This document shows, piece by piece, positions 17,022-24,161 of a stretch of DNA of 64,000 bases. Position 1 is the first letter of the stretch. Each line of letters opens with the position of its first letter. The notes under the pieces are model-generated. The model saw only the letters and a program-made list of their open reading frames with translations, ran no database searches and had not been told where the DNA came from. The DNA comes from Thioalkalivibrio sp. ALJ12 (GTDB lineage: Bacteria > Pseudomonadota > Gammaproteobacteria > Ectothiorhodospirales > Ectothiorhodospiraceae), in contig NZ_KB899539.1 in the NCBI RefSeq assembly GCF_000378305.1, positions 219,854-283,853 on the forward strand, written 5' to 3'. The position numbers and the translations under genes are program-made.

Positions 17022-17787
17022 GTGGCGTTATTCCCTGGTCATTTTTGCGTGGCTCGCGTTGCTATGGAGTCCGCTTGGCCTTGCGAATTCCATCAGCTCG
17101 GAAAATTCAGGGGAAGAACCCGCGAAGGTGCTGGTGTTCGGTGATTCCCTGAGCGCGGCATTCGGGATGAACGATTCCGAAAGCTGGGTGGGGCTCCTGG
17201 AGGCGCGTCTGAGCGAGCGCAATCATCCCTGGCGTGTGGCCAATGCCTCGATCAGTGGCGAGACGACGGCCGGGGGGCGCGAACGGCTGCCGGAGGTCCT
17301 CGAACGCGAGAACCCTGACCTCGTGATCCTGGCCCTGGGAGGCAATGACGGCCTGCGCGGGCTCTCGCCACGGGCCATGCGCGAGAACCTGGAGGTGATG
17401 CTGGAGGCGATCGACTCGGCGGGCGCCCAGACGCTGTTGCTCGGGATTCGCATTCCGCCCAACTACGGCCCCCAGTACAGTCAGCGCTTCGAGGCCGTCT
17501 TCGCCGATCTGGCCCGGGAGCGTGGGCTGGTGTTCGAGCCCTTCTTCCTGCACGAGGTTGCTCTTCGCGACGGGATGATCATGGATGACGGGATCCACCC
17601 GACGCCCGAGGCGCAGCCCTACATGCTGGATGCCGTGTGGCCTCATTTGGAGCCCATGATGCGCGGGATAGAGGCTTGTCTGGACGACGGGGTTTCAGTT
17701 TCCGAGCGCGCGGCGCAGATCGGTCAGGACGTCCTCGGGGAGGAGCTGGCGCAGCACTGGATGGATATCGCGTTCGACCTCGGATAG
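17020..17787 (+). CDS. tesA: Acyl-CoA thioesterase I / GDSL lipase TesA, with extended tail
   Basis: Periplasmic SGNH hydrolase cleaving acyl-CoA, acyl esters or lysophospholipids. A signal peptide covers about residues 1-23. Catalytic Ser43 is in FGDSLSAAFG; block III GGND has Asn109; DDGIHP has Asp190 and His193. The family's usual end is near residue 214. Here about 40 further residues continue to 255, and most of that tail (17695-17787) is antisense to the end of the convergent gene. AGGA at 17009-17012 serves as ribosome site inside the ybbA start region. The divergent tesA-ybbA order is conserved from E. coli. Confidence 0.9.
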   Translation: MWRYSLVIFAWLALLWSPLGLANSISSENSGEEPAKVLVFGDSLSAAFGMNDSESWVGLLEARLSERNHPWRVANASISGETTAGGRERLPEVLERENPDLVILALGGNDGLRGLSPRAMRENLEVMLEAIDSAGAQTLLLGIRIPPNYGPQYSQRFEAVFADLARERGLVFEPFFLHEVALRDGMIMDDGIHPTPEAQPYMLDAVWPHLEPMMRGIEACLDDGVSVSERAAQIGQDVLGEELAQHWMDIAFDLG

Positions 17788-18021
17788 CAGCGGCAGGGTG
17801 CGAACCAGCGAGTGCCGCGAAAGTGGGTCGCCGTACTGATTCGTCTGAATCGGGCGGTCCAGGCCGGTCTCCATCAACGCGATACCCGGCTCGCCGCGGG
17901 GGCCCTCGTCGAGGACCTCGACCAGTTCCACCATGCGGCCATCCACTTCCCCCTGCACCCCGATCAGCGGTGCCAGGAGATCGACCAGTCGTTCGGCCTG
18001 TTCCGTGGTGAGCGTCTCCAT
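17695..18021 (-). CDS. Hypothetical protein, 108 residues
   Basis: Unrecognised small soluble protein, acidic and Leu-rich, mostly helical by eye (METLTTEQAERLVDLLAPL at the start, then a middle segment GPRGEPGIALMETGLDRPI). A TAAGG ribosome site sits 7 nt before the ATG at 18021. Its last 30 codons overlap the tail of tesA on the other strand. The 45-bp stretch upstream leads to the MITE-like copy 2. I cannot assign a function; the good ribosome site and coherent composition argue it is real. Confidence 0.55.
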   Translation of the reverse strand: METLTTEQAERLVDLLAPLIGVQGEVDGRMVELVEVLDEGPRGEPGIALMETGLDRPIQTNQYGDPLSRHSLVRTLPLLSEVERDIHPVLRQLLPEDVLTDLRRALGN

Positions 18022-18065
18022 TGGGGTACCTTACGGTGGATTTTCCGCCGACACCAGTTCGTTAA

Positions 18066-18331
18066 GGAAACACTGATCAACGTACACGCTCGCGCTCGAG
18101 TCGCTCTTGCATGCGAACAAGGCGCGGCGACTGCCGTGCAGTCATTCTGCACAAGGGAGTTGCAACGCCGTGCGCATGCAAAAGCGGCCGAGCCCCTTCG
18201 GGGTTGGCACCCCAGGTTCCCCGATCCTGCGTTGCGGCACTTGCTGGTAGAACCACTACCCGCTGCGCACCGCGCCTTGTCTCGGAAAACCTGGGGTGCC
18301 AACGCGAGCGTGTACGTTGATCAGTGTTTCC
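18066..18331. mobile_element. MITE-like structured element, copy 2
   Basis: About 266 bp between perfect inverted ends (GGAAACACTGATCAACG... and its complement), flanked on both sides by TTAA, which may be a target duplication or part of the ends. Same internal hairpins as copy 1: TTGCATGCG/CGCATGCAA, GACTGC-GCAGTC, CCCCTTCGGGG, the inner TTGGCACCCCAGG pair and GGTAG-CTACC. Two positions of the terminal arm differ from copy 1 and both are compensated in the opposite arm. Another end-like sequence, GGAAACACTAATGG, follows at 18336-18349. Confidence 0.75.
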
Positions 18332-18353
18332 TTAAGGAAACACTAATGGAAGG

Positions 18354-18430
18354 TGGTGTCCCCGGCAGGATTCGAACCTGCGACCTGCCCCTTAGGAGGG
18401 GGCTGCTCTATCCAGCTGAGCTACGGAGAC
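18354..18430 (-). tRNA. tRNA-Arg (anticodon CCU)
   Basis: Acceptor stem GTCTCCG pairs with CGGGGAC, D-arm GCTCAGCTGGATAGAGC, anticodon loop CTCCTAA (anticodon CCT, reads AGG), T-arm with GGTTCGAATCC, discriminator A and encoded CCA. The cloverleaf is complete, 77 nt with CCA. The second mobile-element copy ends 23 bp beyond its 3' end; no integrase is nearby. Confidence 0.96.
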
Positions 18431-18505
18431 AGCCGCGCCGCGAGTATAAGCATGTGTCGGGATTCGCGCCAAAGCGATGTGGCGGTTCCCAGGCTGTGGC
18501 GACGG

Positions 18506-19411
18506 TCACCCTTGAACGTCCAGGCGATGGTGGGCCCAGGCGACAAAGTCCATCACAGGGCAGCGACCTTCCTCGGGGACGCCTGCGCCGCTAATGACGC
18601 GATACGTGATCAGGTCGCCATCTCGCGCCAGGACCTTGCGCACGCTCCAGGCGTGGTCCGCGGCGCCGTTGCTGTAGCACTGTCCGGGACGAACATCCGC
18701 AGGATCGATCGCGTCCGGGTGCGCATGGTGGCGTCGTGCCAGGAGGTACAGGCGGGCCAGGTCGTCCTCCGTCATGTCGAGATACAGATTGAGATCGCGC
18801 ATCGCGTGTTCCAGGTCGGCCTGGCTGAGGCCGGCACGCTCCAGTGCACCGGATGGGCCGGCGGGCGAGGGCTCGCCCAGGCGCGCCAGGGCGGCCGGGT
18901 AGCGGCGCCATGGAAACGGGTAGTTGATCATGAAGGCGACCAGCAGCATGACGGCCACGCTGGAGAGAACGGGGTGCAGGATGAACAGCAACCCCAGCTC
19001 CTCGACCGAGGCGCCGCCCAGCACGGCATACAGCGCCGTGGCACCCCCGGGAGGGTGCAGGCAGCGCAGGTAGTACATCGCGTAGACGGTGAGGCCGACC
19101 GCGAGTGCGGCGGCCACCAGCGGGTGATCGACCAGGTGACGGACGGCGACCCCGACCATAGCCGCAATGGCATGCCCGCCGAGGACATTCCAGGGCTGCG
19201 ACAGCGCGGCCCGGGGTGCGGCAAAGAGCAGGACGGCGGTAGCGCCCAGGGAGGCGAGGATGAGCCCGTTGATCCCGCTTTCGGTGACCGAGGCCGCGAC
19301 CTCCAGTGACAGATACAGGCCGATCACGGCCCCGATCAGCGCGATCAGCTTGTCCTTGTGATTGGTGGTGTCGAGGAAGTCGCCGAGTAGGAGGCCGCGT
19401 CCTGTGCGCAT
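18506..19411 (-). CDS. HPP-family integral membrane protein
   Basis: Membrane protein of 301 residues. The N-terminal half has about five or six helices with the family signature CLHPPGGATAL near residues 118-128 that gives the HPP name. The C-terminal 120 residues are soluble and start after YPFPWRRYP; this part contains DLNLYLDMTEDDLARLY and may be a small regulatory domain. HPP proteins in cyanobacteria and chloroplasts have been reported as nitrite transporters, but the bacterial role in general is open. It stands alone between tRNA-Arg and motB. Confidence 0.82.
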   Translation of the reverse strand: MRTGRGLLLGDFLDTTNHKDKLIALIGAVIGLYLSLEVAASVTESGINGLILASLGATAVLLFAAPRAALSQPWNVLGGHAIAAMVGVAVRHLVDHPLVAAALAVGLTVYAMYYLRCLHPPGGATALYAVLGGASVEELGLLFILHPVLSSVAVMLLVAFMINYPFPWRRYPAALARLGEPSPAGPSGALERAGLSQADLEHAMRDLNLYLDMTEDDLARLYLLARRHHAHPDAIDPADVRPGQCYSNGAADHAWSVRKVLARDGDLITYRVISGAGVPEEGRCPVMDFVAWAHHRLDVQG

Positions 19412-19530
19412 GTCTGCCCGTTGCTCATAAGTTGAATAAAGTGCACAGCTTTAGGGGCGCAGGGCCCGTGGTCAAGTGGTGGGTTGCGTGCTGCGGGATT
19501 CCCGGGGAAGGCATGGGAATCCTTTGGGCG

Positions 19531-20349
19531 TCATGGATCCGCGGCGGTTGGAGACTCGAGGATCAGCGCGACGCGCCGATTCTCGGAACGGCCGCGTGCG
19601 GTGTCGTTGCTGGCCACAGGCTGGGTGTCGGCGCGGCCCACGGCGCGCAGTCGCTCGGCGTCGAGTCCCTGGTCCAGCAGGTAGCGGACCACGCCGCTGG
19701 CGCGGGCGGAGGAGAGCTCCCAGTTGGAGGGAAAGCGCTCCGTCCCAATCGGGATGTTGTCGGTGTGCCCCTCGACGGTAACCAGGCCGTCGTGCTCGTC
19801 CAGTAGGGTCTCCAGCTGCGCCAGTAGCGCCCGGCCTTCCGGTTGCAGGTCGGCCTGTCCGCTGGCGAACAGGATCTCGTCCTGGATGCGCAGCTCGGTG
19901 CGGCCGGGGTGCTCGACGACCTCGACGCCCTGAGGTGCCTGCTCGCGCATCCTGGATGCGGTCGTGGCCGTGCCCTCGGGATCGGGGTCGTCCACTTCCG
20001 GCAGCAGTTCATGGAGCCGGCCTTCGAGATCGCCCAGGTCTCCTGTTAGGGGCGCGACCAACGGGTCGAGGAGGGCCTGGTGATCGGGGTGGGCGAGCTG
20101 GATCGGTTGGGCCGCGCTGGCCAGTGGGCGGTCGTCGCGCGGGTCCATGAAGGTCAGCATGATCACGAATATGACGATGACCAGGGTGAGCACGTCGAGA
20201 TAGGTGAGGATCCAGGCGTGCTCGTCGTCGCGCTGGCGCTCGCCCGGATAGGAGCCGAGAAAGGCCTGTTCCGGTCGCGTGGCCGCCTGGGCATCCATCT
20301 CGGCCTGCATGGCCGCGCGGTTGGAGGTGGAGTATCCGGGGCTGGGCAT
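19531..20349 (-). CDS. motB: Flagellar motor stator protein MotB (OmpA-type peptidoglycan-binding)
   Basis: Stator B subunit of 272 residues. A single N-terminal membrane helix, AWILTYLDVLTLVIVIFVIM, holds the ion-channel Asp in YLD. A linker of about 80 residues leads to the OmpA/MotB domain (residues about 140-265) with VEGHTDNIPIG and SARASGVVRYLL. Gene order is motA then motB with a 2-bp gap, on the minus strand. No other flagellar gene is in the window, so this pair is detached from the main cluster. Ion type (H+ or Na+) cannot be told here. Confidence 0.85.
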   Translation of the reverse strand: MPSPGYSTSNRAAMQAEMDAQAATRPEQAFLGSYPGERQRDDEHAWILTYLDVLTLVIVIFVIMLTFMDPRDDRPLASAAQPIQLAHPDHQALLDPLVAPLTGDLGDLEGRLHELLPEVDDPDPEGTATTASRMREQAPQGVEVVEHPGRTELRIQDEILFASGQADLQPEGRALLAQLETLLDEHDGLVTVEGHTDNIPIGTERFPSNWELSSARASGVVRYLLDQGLDAERLRAVGRADTQPVASNDTARGRSENRRVALILESPTAADP

Positions 20350-20351
20350 GC

Positions 20352-21176
20352 TCAGGTGCGTTCCTGGCGTTCGGCTTCATCCGGATCGGGTTCGCCGTTG
20401 GGCTCGGTCTGGCGGATCTCGTCGCGGTGGTTCTCCATGAACGAACGCAGGGTCTCGCGGATGTACCCCGGGGTGCGGCCCTTGCGCATCAGCATGATGC
20501 CTTCGAGCACCATCGTCATCAGCACCACGCGGCCCTCGGTGCGCCGTTCCAGCTTGATCGCGATCGGGCGGAACACGAGGTTTGCCAGCAGGATGCCGTA
20601 GAACGTGGTGATCAGGGCGATCCCGAGGTTGACCGCGATGATGGTGAAGTCATCGGTCTCGGTGGTCAGCAACAGGTTAATCAGTCCGATCAGCGTCCCC
20701 AGCATGCCGAAGGCCGGGGCATAGGTGGCCATGGTGCGAAACATCTGCGCATCGGCCTGTTCGCGGGCGCGCAGGCGGGCCATGCGCCAGTTGAGCAGGT
20801 CCTGGATGTCGTCCATCGGGGTGTCATCGATCACCAGCTGGATGCCGGTGCGCAGGAACGGATTCTGGACCTGCTCCAGGCGCTGCTGGACGCCGCGCAG
20901 GTTCTGCGAGTACCAGTAGCGCGAGACCTGAACGATCTCTTCCAGGTCGCTGGCGATGTCGTAGCGCTCCTCGCGGATGGCATGCGCCCCCGCACGGAAG
21001 ACTCGCACCACCTCGTGAAAGGGATAGCTCATCAGGGTCGCGGCGATCGTACCGCCGAGCACGATACCCAGCCCCGGCAGGTTCAGGAAGGCATGCAGGT
21101 CCTGCGAGGAAAAGGCGATCACGCTGCCGAAAACCAGCAGGCTGCCGATGATGCCGAGAAGGGTCGAGAGATTCAT
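20352..21176 (-). CDS. motA: Flagellar motor stator protein MotA/PomA-type
   Basis: Stator A subunit of 274 residues with four membrane helices: 1 and 2 near the N-terminus (TLLGIIGSLLVFGSVIAF, GLGIVLGGTIAATLM) and 3 and 4 after the cytoplasmic loop (YAPAFGMLGTLIGLINLL, FYGILLANLVF). The loop has the charged residues that contact the rotor. The 274-residue length and the short loop resemble PomA and MotC more than E. coli MotA (295). Co-transcribed with motB. Confidence 0.87.
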   Translation of the reverse strand: MNLSTLLGIIGSLLVFGSVIAFSSQDLHAFLNLPGLGIVLGGTIAATLMSYPFHEVVRVFRAGAHAIREERYDIASDLEEIVQVSRYWYSQNLRGVQQRLEQVQNPFLRTGIQLVIDDTPMDDIQDLLNWRMARLRAREQADAQMFRTMATYAPAFGMLGTLIGLINLLLTTETDDFTIIAVNLGIALITTFYGILLANLVFRPIAIKLERRTEGRVVLMTMVLEGIMLMRKGRTPGYIRETLRSFMENHRDEIRQTEPNGEPDPDEAERQERT

Positions 21177-21315
21177 TCAGGAATCCGTAAGGCTCCGGGA
21201 TTGATGGGGGTCAGGGTATAGCACGGCCGCGCCGGGTTCACGCAGTCCCGGGCGTTCGCCGGCGGCGTCGTTCCTGCGTACACTCGGGGCTTTGTTTGCT
21301 GAGGGAGAGGCCGGC

Positions 21316-21900
21316 ATGGAATGGGTGCTGATCGCGATTGTGGTGCTGCTCGTGGTCTGGGCGGTCTGGACATACAACCGGCTGGTGACGGCGCGCAACC
21401 GCTACAAGAACGCGTTTGCCCAGATCGACGTCCAGCTGACCCGCCGCTACGACCTGATCCCGAACCTGGTGAAGGTCGCGGAACGCTACATGAGCCATGA
21501 GCGCGACACGCTGGAAGCAGTGATCCAGGCGCGCAATCAGGCGATGGACCGGCTGAAGCAGGTGGGCGGGGACCCCACGAACACCGAGGCCGTGCGCCAG
21601 CTGTCCGGGGCCGAGCAGGGGCTGTCCGGCGCCCTGGGACGCTTGTTCGCGCTGTCCGAGAACTATCCGGACCTGAAGGCGAACGAGAACATGATGCAGC
21701 TCTCCGAAGAGCTGACCAGCACCGAGAACCGGGTGGCCTTCGCGCGTCAGGGCTATAACGATGCGGTGATGCAGTACAACATCCTGCGCGAGATGTTCCC
21801 GAACACCCTGATCGCGAACAACTTCGCCTTCCGCCCGGCGCAATTGCTGGAGATCGAGGACCCGCAGAAGCGCGAGCCGGTCGAGGTCAACTTTTCCTAG
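21316..21900 (+). CDS. lemA: LemA family protein
   Basis: Membrane-anchored protein of 194 residues. One N-terminal helix (residues 2-20), then the helical LemA domain with the marks YNRLVTARNRYKNAFAQID, RRYDLIPNLV and YNDAVMQYN. Function not settled. ATG 21316 follows a GAGGGAGAGG ribosome site. It lies 9 bp before an M48 metalloprotease gene, an arrangement common to many bacteria, suggesting a LemA-protease pair in membrane protein quality control. Confidence 0.92.
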   Translation: MEWVLIAIVVLLVVWAVWTYNRLVTARNRYKNAFAQIDVQLTRRYDLIPNLVKVAERYMSHERDTLEAVIQARNQAMDRLKQVGGDPTNTEAVRQLSGAEQGLSGALGRLFALSENYPDLKANENMMQLSEELTSTENRVAFARQGYNDAVMQYNILREMFPNTLIANNFAFRPAQLLEIEDPQKREPVEVNFS

Positions 21901-21909
21901 GGACAGGGC

Positions 21910-23883
21910 ATGAATTTCTTTGAACATCAGGACCGTGCCCAGCGGCGCACGCGGGTGCTGCTGGGCCTGTTCATGCTGGCTGTGCTGGCGATTGTGGTGG
22001 TGATGAACCTGATCGCGCTGGTGCTGTTCGGCCAGGCGCAGGCGACCGCACCGGGCGAACCCTGGCTGACCCGGGCGTTTCTCCGCGACAACCTGGACGT
22101 GGTTGGCTGGACCAGTGCGTTCACCGTGGGGCTGATCGGTCTGGGCAGTCTCTATCGCATGCTGAGCCTGCGCGATGGCGGTGGCGCGGTTGCGCGCGAG
22201 CTTGGGGGCACGCGGATTGAAGGGGACACCCGTGATCCGTTGCGCCGCCGCCTGATGAACGTGGTGGAAGAGGTCGCGATCGCCTCGGGGGTTCCGGTGC
22301 CCGAGGTCTACGTGCTGGAGCAGGAGCCGGGCATCAATGCCTTCGCGGCCGGGTATTCGCCGTCCGATGCCGCGGTCGCGGTGACGCGCGGCGCGCTGGA
22401 ACACCTGAACCGGGACGAGCTGCAGGGCGTGGTCGCCCACGAGTTCGGGCACATCCTCAATGGCGATATGCGCATGAACATTCGCCTGGTGGGGATGCTG
22501 TTCGGGATTCTGGTGATGGCACTGATCGGGCAGCGTGTGCTGTTGGCGATGCGCTTTTCCCGCAACAACCGGAACGCCGGTGGGATCGTGGTCGCGGGCC
22601 TGGTGCTGATGATCGTGGGTTACATCGGTCTGTTCTTCGGGCGTTGGATCCGGGCATCGGTTTCGCGTCAGCGCGAATACCTGGCGGATGCCTCAGCCGT
22701 GCAGTTCACGCGCCAGCCGGAGGGTATTGCGGGGGCGCTGAAGAAGATCGGGGCCAGCTACTCCGGGCTCAACGCGGACAGCGAAGAGGTCGGACACATG
22801 CTGTTCGTCAATGGGGGGCTGGGCCGGATGTTTGCGACCCATCCGCCGCTGGAAGATCGTATCCGCAAGATCGAGCCGAGTTTTGATCCCTCGGAGCTGG
22901 AGGCTGTACAAAAGCGCATGCAGGACGATGCGCGGCGCCGGCGCGAGGAGCAGGAGGCCGAGGCCGCGCGCGAACAGGCCGAGCCGAAGGCCGGGGGTGG
23001 GCTGGCGTTGCACCCCGAGGCCCTGCTCGAAGCGATTGGCGACCCCGGCCTTGCGCATATCCTCGGCGCCGGCTTCCTGGTCGCCGCAGTGCCCAGCGCC
23101 CTGGAACGCTCGGTGCATTCCGATCGCTGGGCCGCCGAGGCCGTGCTGTATCTGTTGATCTCCAATGACGCGGAGGTGCGAGATGCCCAGCTGATGCGCA
23201 TCCTCGAGACGCGCGGCGAGGACAGCGAGAAGCGCGTGCGCGACCTGCTGCAGGCAGTACCGGAGCTCAGTCCCGATCTGCGCATCCCGGTGCTGGAGAT
23301 GGCCTTCCCCGTGCTCCGCCGTCACCCCCCACAGGAACGCGAGGTCTTGTCAGGGCTTGTAGATGAGCTGATTCAGGCCGATGGACGGGTGTCGGCCTTC
23401 GAGTACGCGCTCGGGCGCCTTGTACGGCGTCAGCTGCAGGATATCGAACGGCCGTCGCAGGCCCGTTCAGGTGGCCGCCGCCGGCTGGCCGACAACAGTG
23501 GACAGGCACGCTACGTGCTGGCGGTCCTGGCCCACCACGGGCACCCCGACGATCCCGATGCGGCCATCACGGCGTTCAATGCCGGCGTGGCGGCGCTGAC
23601 CGGCATCATGCCGCTGGAGTCGGAGGCCCCGCCCGAACTCGAGCAGGCCACCACCGGCAATGCCTGGGCAGCCGTGCTGGACAAGGCCCTGGAGCGGCTC
23701 GACGACCTGCGGGTCAAGGACAAGCGGACGCTGGTAGAGGCGATGCTGGCGACGGTTCAGCGCGGCGGTGGCGTCCAGGTAGCCGAGATCGAGTTGCTGC
23801 GCGCGATGGCCGCTGCGCTGCACATCCCGTTGCCCATCGCCGAGATGGCGGATGGCTCGCAGGGGAGCGGGTCAGCGGGATAA
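21910..23883 (+). CDS. M48 family zinc metalloprotease (HtpX-like) with long C-terminal domain
   Basis: Membrane protease of 657 residues. Helices near 15-40 and 65-82, then the catalytic domain with HEFGH (His177, Glu178, His181) inside VVAHEFGHILNGD. Two more helices follow around 195-235, and REYLADASAV carries the third zinc ligand (Glu about 258). Canonical HtpX ends near residue 290-300. Here about 330 further residues, with no helix-forming hydrophobic run except near 375-390, form an extra soluble domain with TerB-like helical segments (VDELIQADGRVSAFEYAL). It forms a pair with lemA. Confidence 0.88.
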   Translation: MNFFEHQDRAQRRTRVLLGLFMLAVLAIVVVMNLIALVLFGQAQATAPGEPWLTRAFLRDNLDVVGWTSAFTVGLIGLGSLYRMLSLRDGGGAVARELGGTRIEGDTRDPLRRRLMNVVEEVAIASGVPVPEVYVLEQEPGINAFAAGYSPSDAAVAVTRGALEHLNRDELQGVVAHEFGHILNGDMRMNIRLVGMLFGILVMALIGQRVLLAMRFSRNNRNAGGIVVAGLVLMIVGYIGLFFGRWIRASVSRQREYLADASAVQFTRQPEGIAGALKKIGASYSGLNADSEEVGHMLFVNGGLGRMFATHPPLEDRIRKIEPSFDPSELEAVQKRMQDDARRRREEQEAEAAREQAEPKAGGGLALHPEALLEAIGDPGLAHILGAGFLVAAVPSALERSVHSDRWAAEAVLYLLISNDAEVRDAQLMRILETRGEDSEKRVRDLLQAVPELSPDLRIPVLEMAFPVLRRHPPQEREVLSGLVDELIQADGRVSAFEYALGRLVRRQLQDIERPSQARSGGRRRLADNSGQARYVLAVLAHHGHPDDPDAAITAFNAGVAALTGIMPLESEAPPELEQATTGNAWAAVLDKALERLDDLRVKDKRTLVEAMLATVQRGGGVQVAEIELLRAMAAALHIPLPIAEMADGSQGSGSAG

Positions 23884-23926
23884 GGCTCCACACCCGGCTG
23901 GTGTAGCCGGTATGATGCGAGTCCCC

Positions 23927-24013
23927 GGGGGCGTGGCGGAACGGGTAGACGCAAGGCACTTAAAATGCCTCGGCCGCAAGGCTGTGCCGGTTCGAGTCCG
24001 GCCGCCCCCACCA
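23927..24013 (+). tRNA. tRNA-Leu (anticodon UAA)
   Basis: Acceptor stem GGGGGCG with CGCCCCC, anticodon loop CTTAAAA (anticodon TAA), long variable arm CTCGGCCGCAAGGCTGTG typical of class II tRNA-Leu, T-arm GGTTCGAGTCC and encoded CCA; 87 nt. A TATGAT hexamer at 23911-23916 could be its -10. Confidence 0.97.
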
Positions 24014-24080
24014 TTATCTTTCCTTGCACTTGAAGTGCCACGGCTAATCGTCACTTCCAAAAGCATATTTCTGCGCCTCG

Positions 24081-24148
24081 GGTGAGCAGCGATCTCACCG
24101 TTCACAGGGGGGTGTTTTAGGCGCATAGTGGGTACTACCGCTGGTAGT
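24081..24148. promoter_or_regulatory. Two hairpins in the leader of the CHASE-GGDEF gene
   Basis: GGTGAG-CTCACC (24081-24099, 7-nt loop) and ACTACC-GGTAGT (24134-24148, 3-nt loop). The second ends 13 nt before the start codon, where it could mask the ribosome site. The first may instead end transcription from the tRNA-Leu gene. Role not shown. Confidence 0.35.
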
Positions 24149-24161
24149 GACAGGTCTGGGC

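Noticed and set aside
18332-18430. tRNA-Arg as an integration site of an island
   Set aside because: No integrase, no duplicated tRNA 3' end and ordinary genes on both sides; only the MITE-like element is adjacent.
21177-21315. Flagellar sigma28 promoter for motA
   Set aside because: No TAAA-N15-GCCGATAA-like pair could be found upstream of motA.
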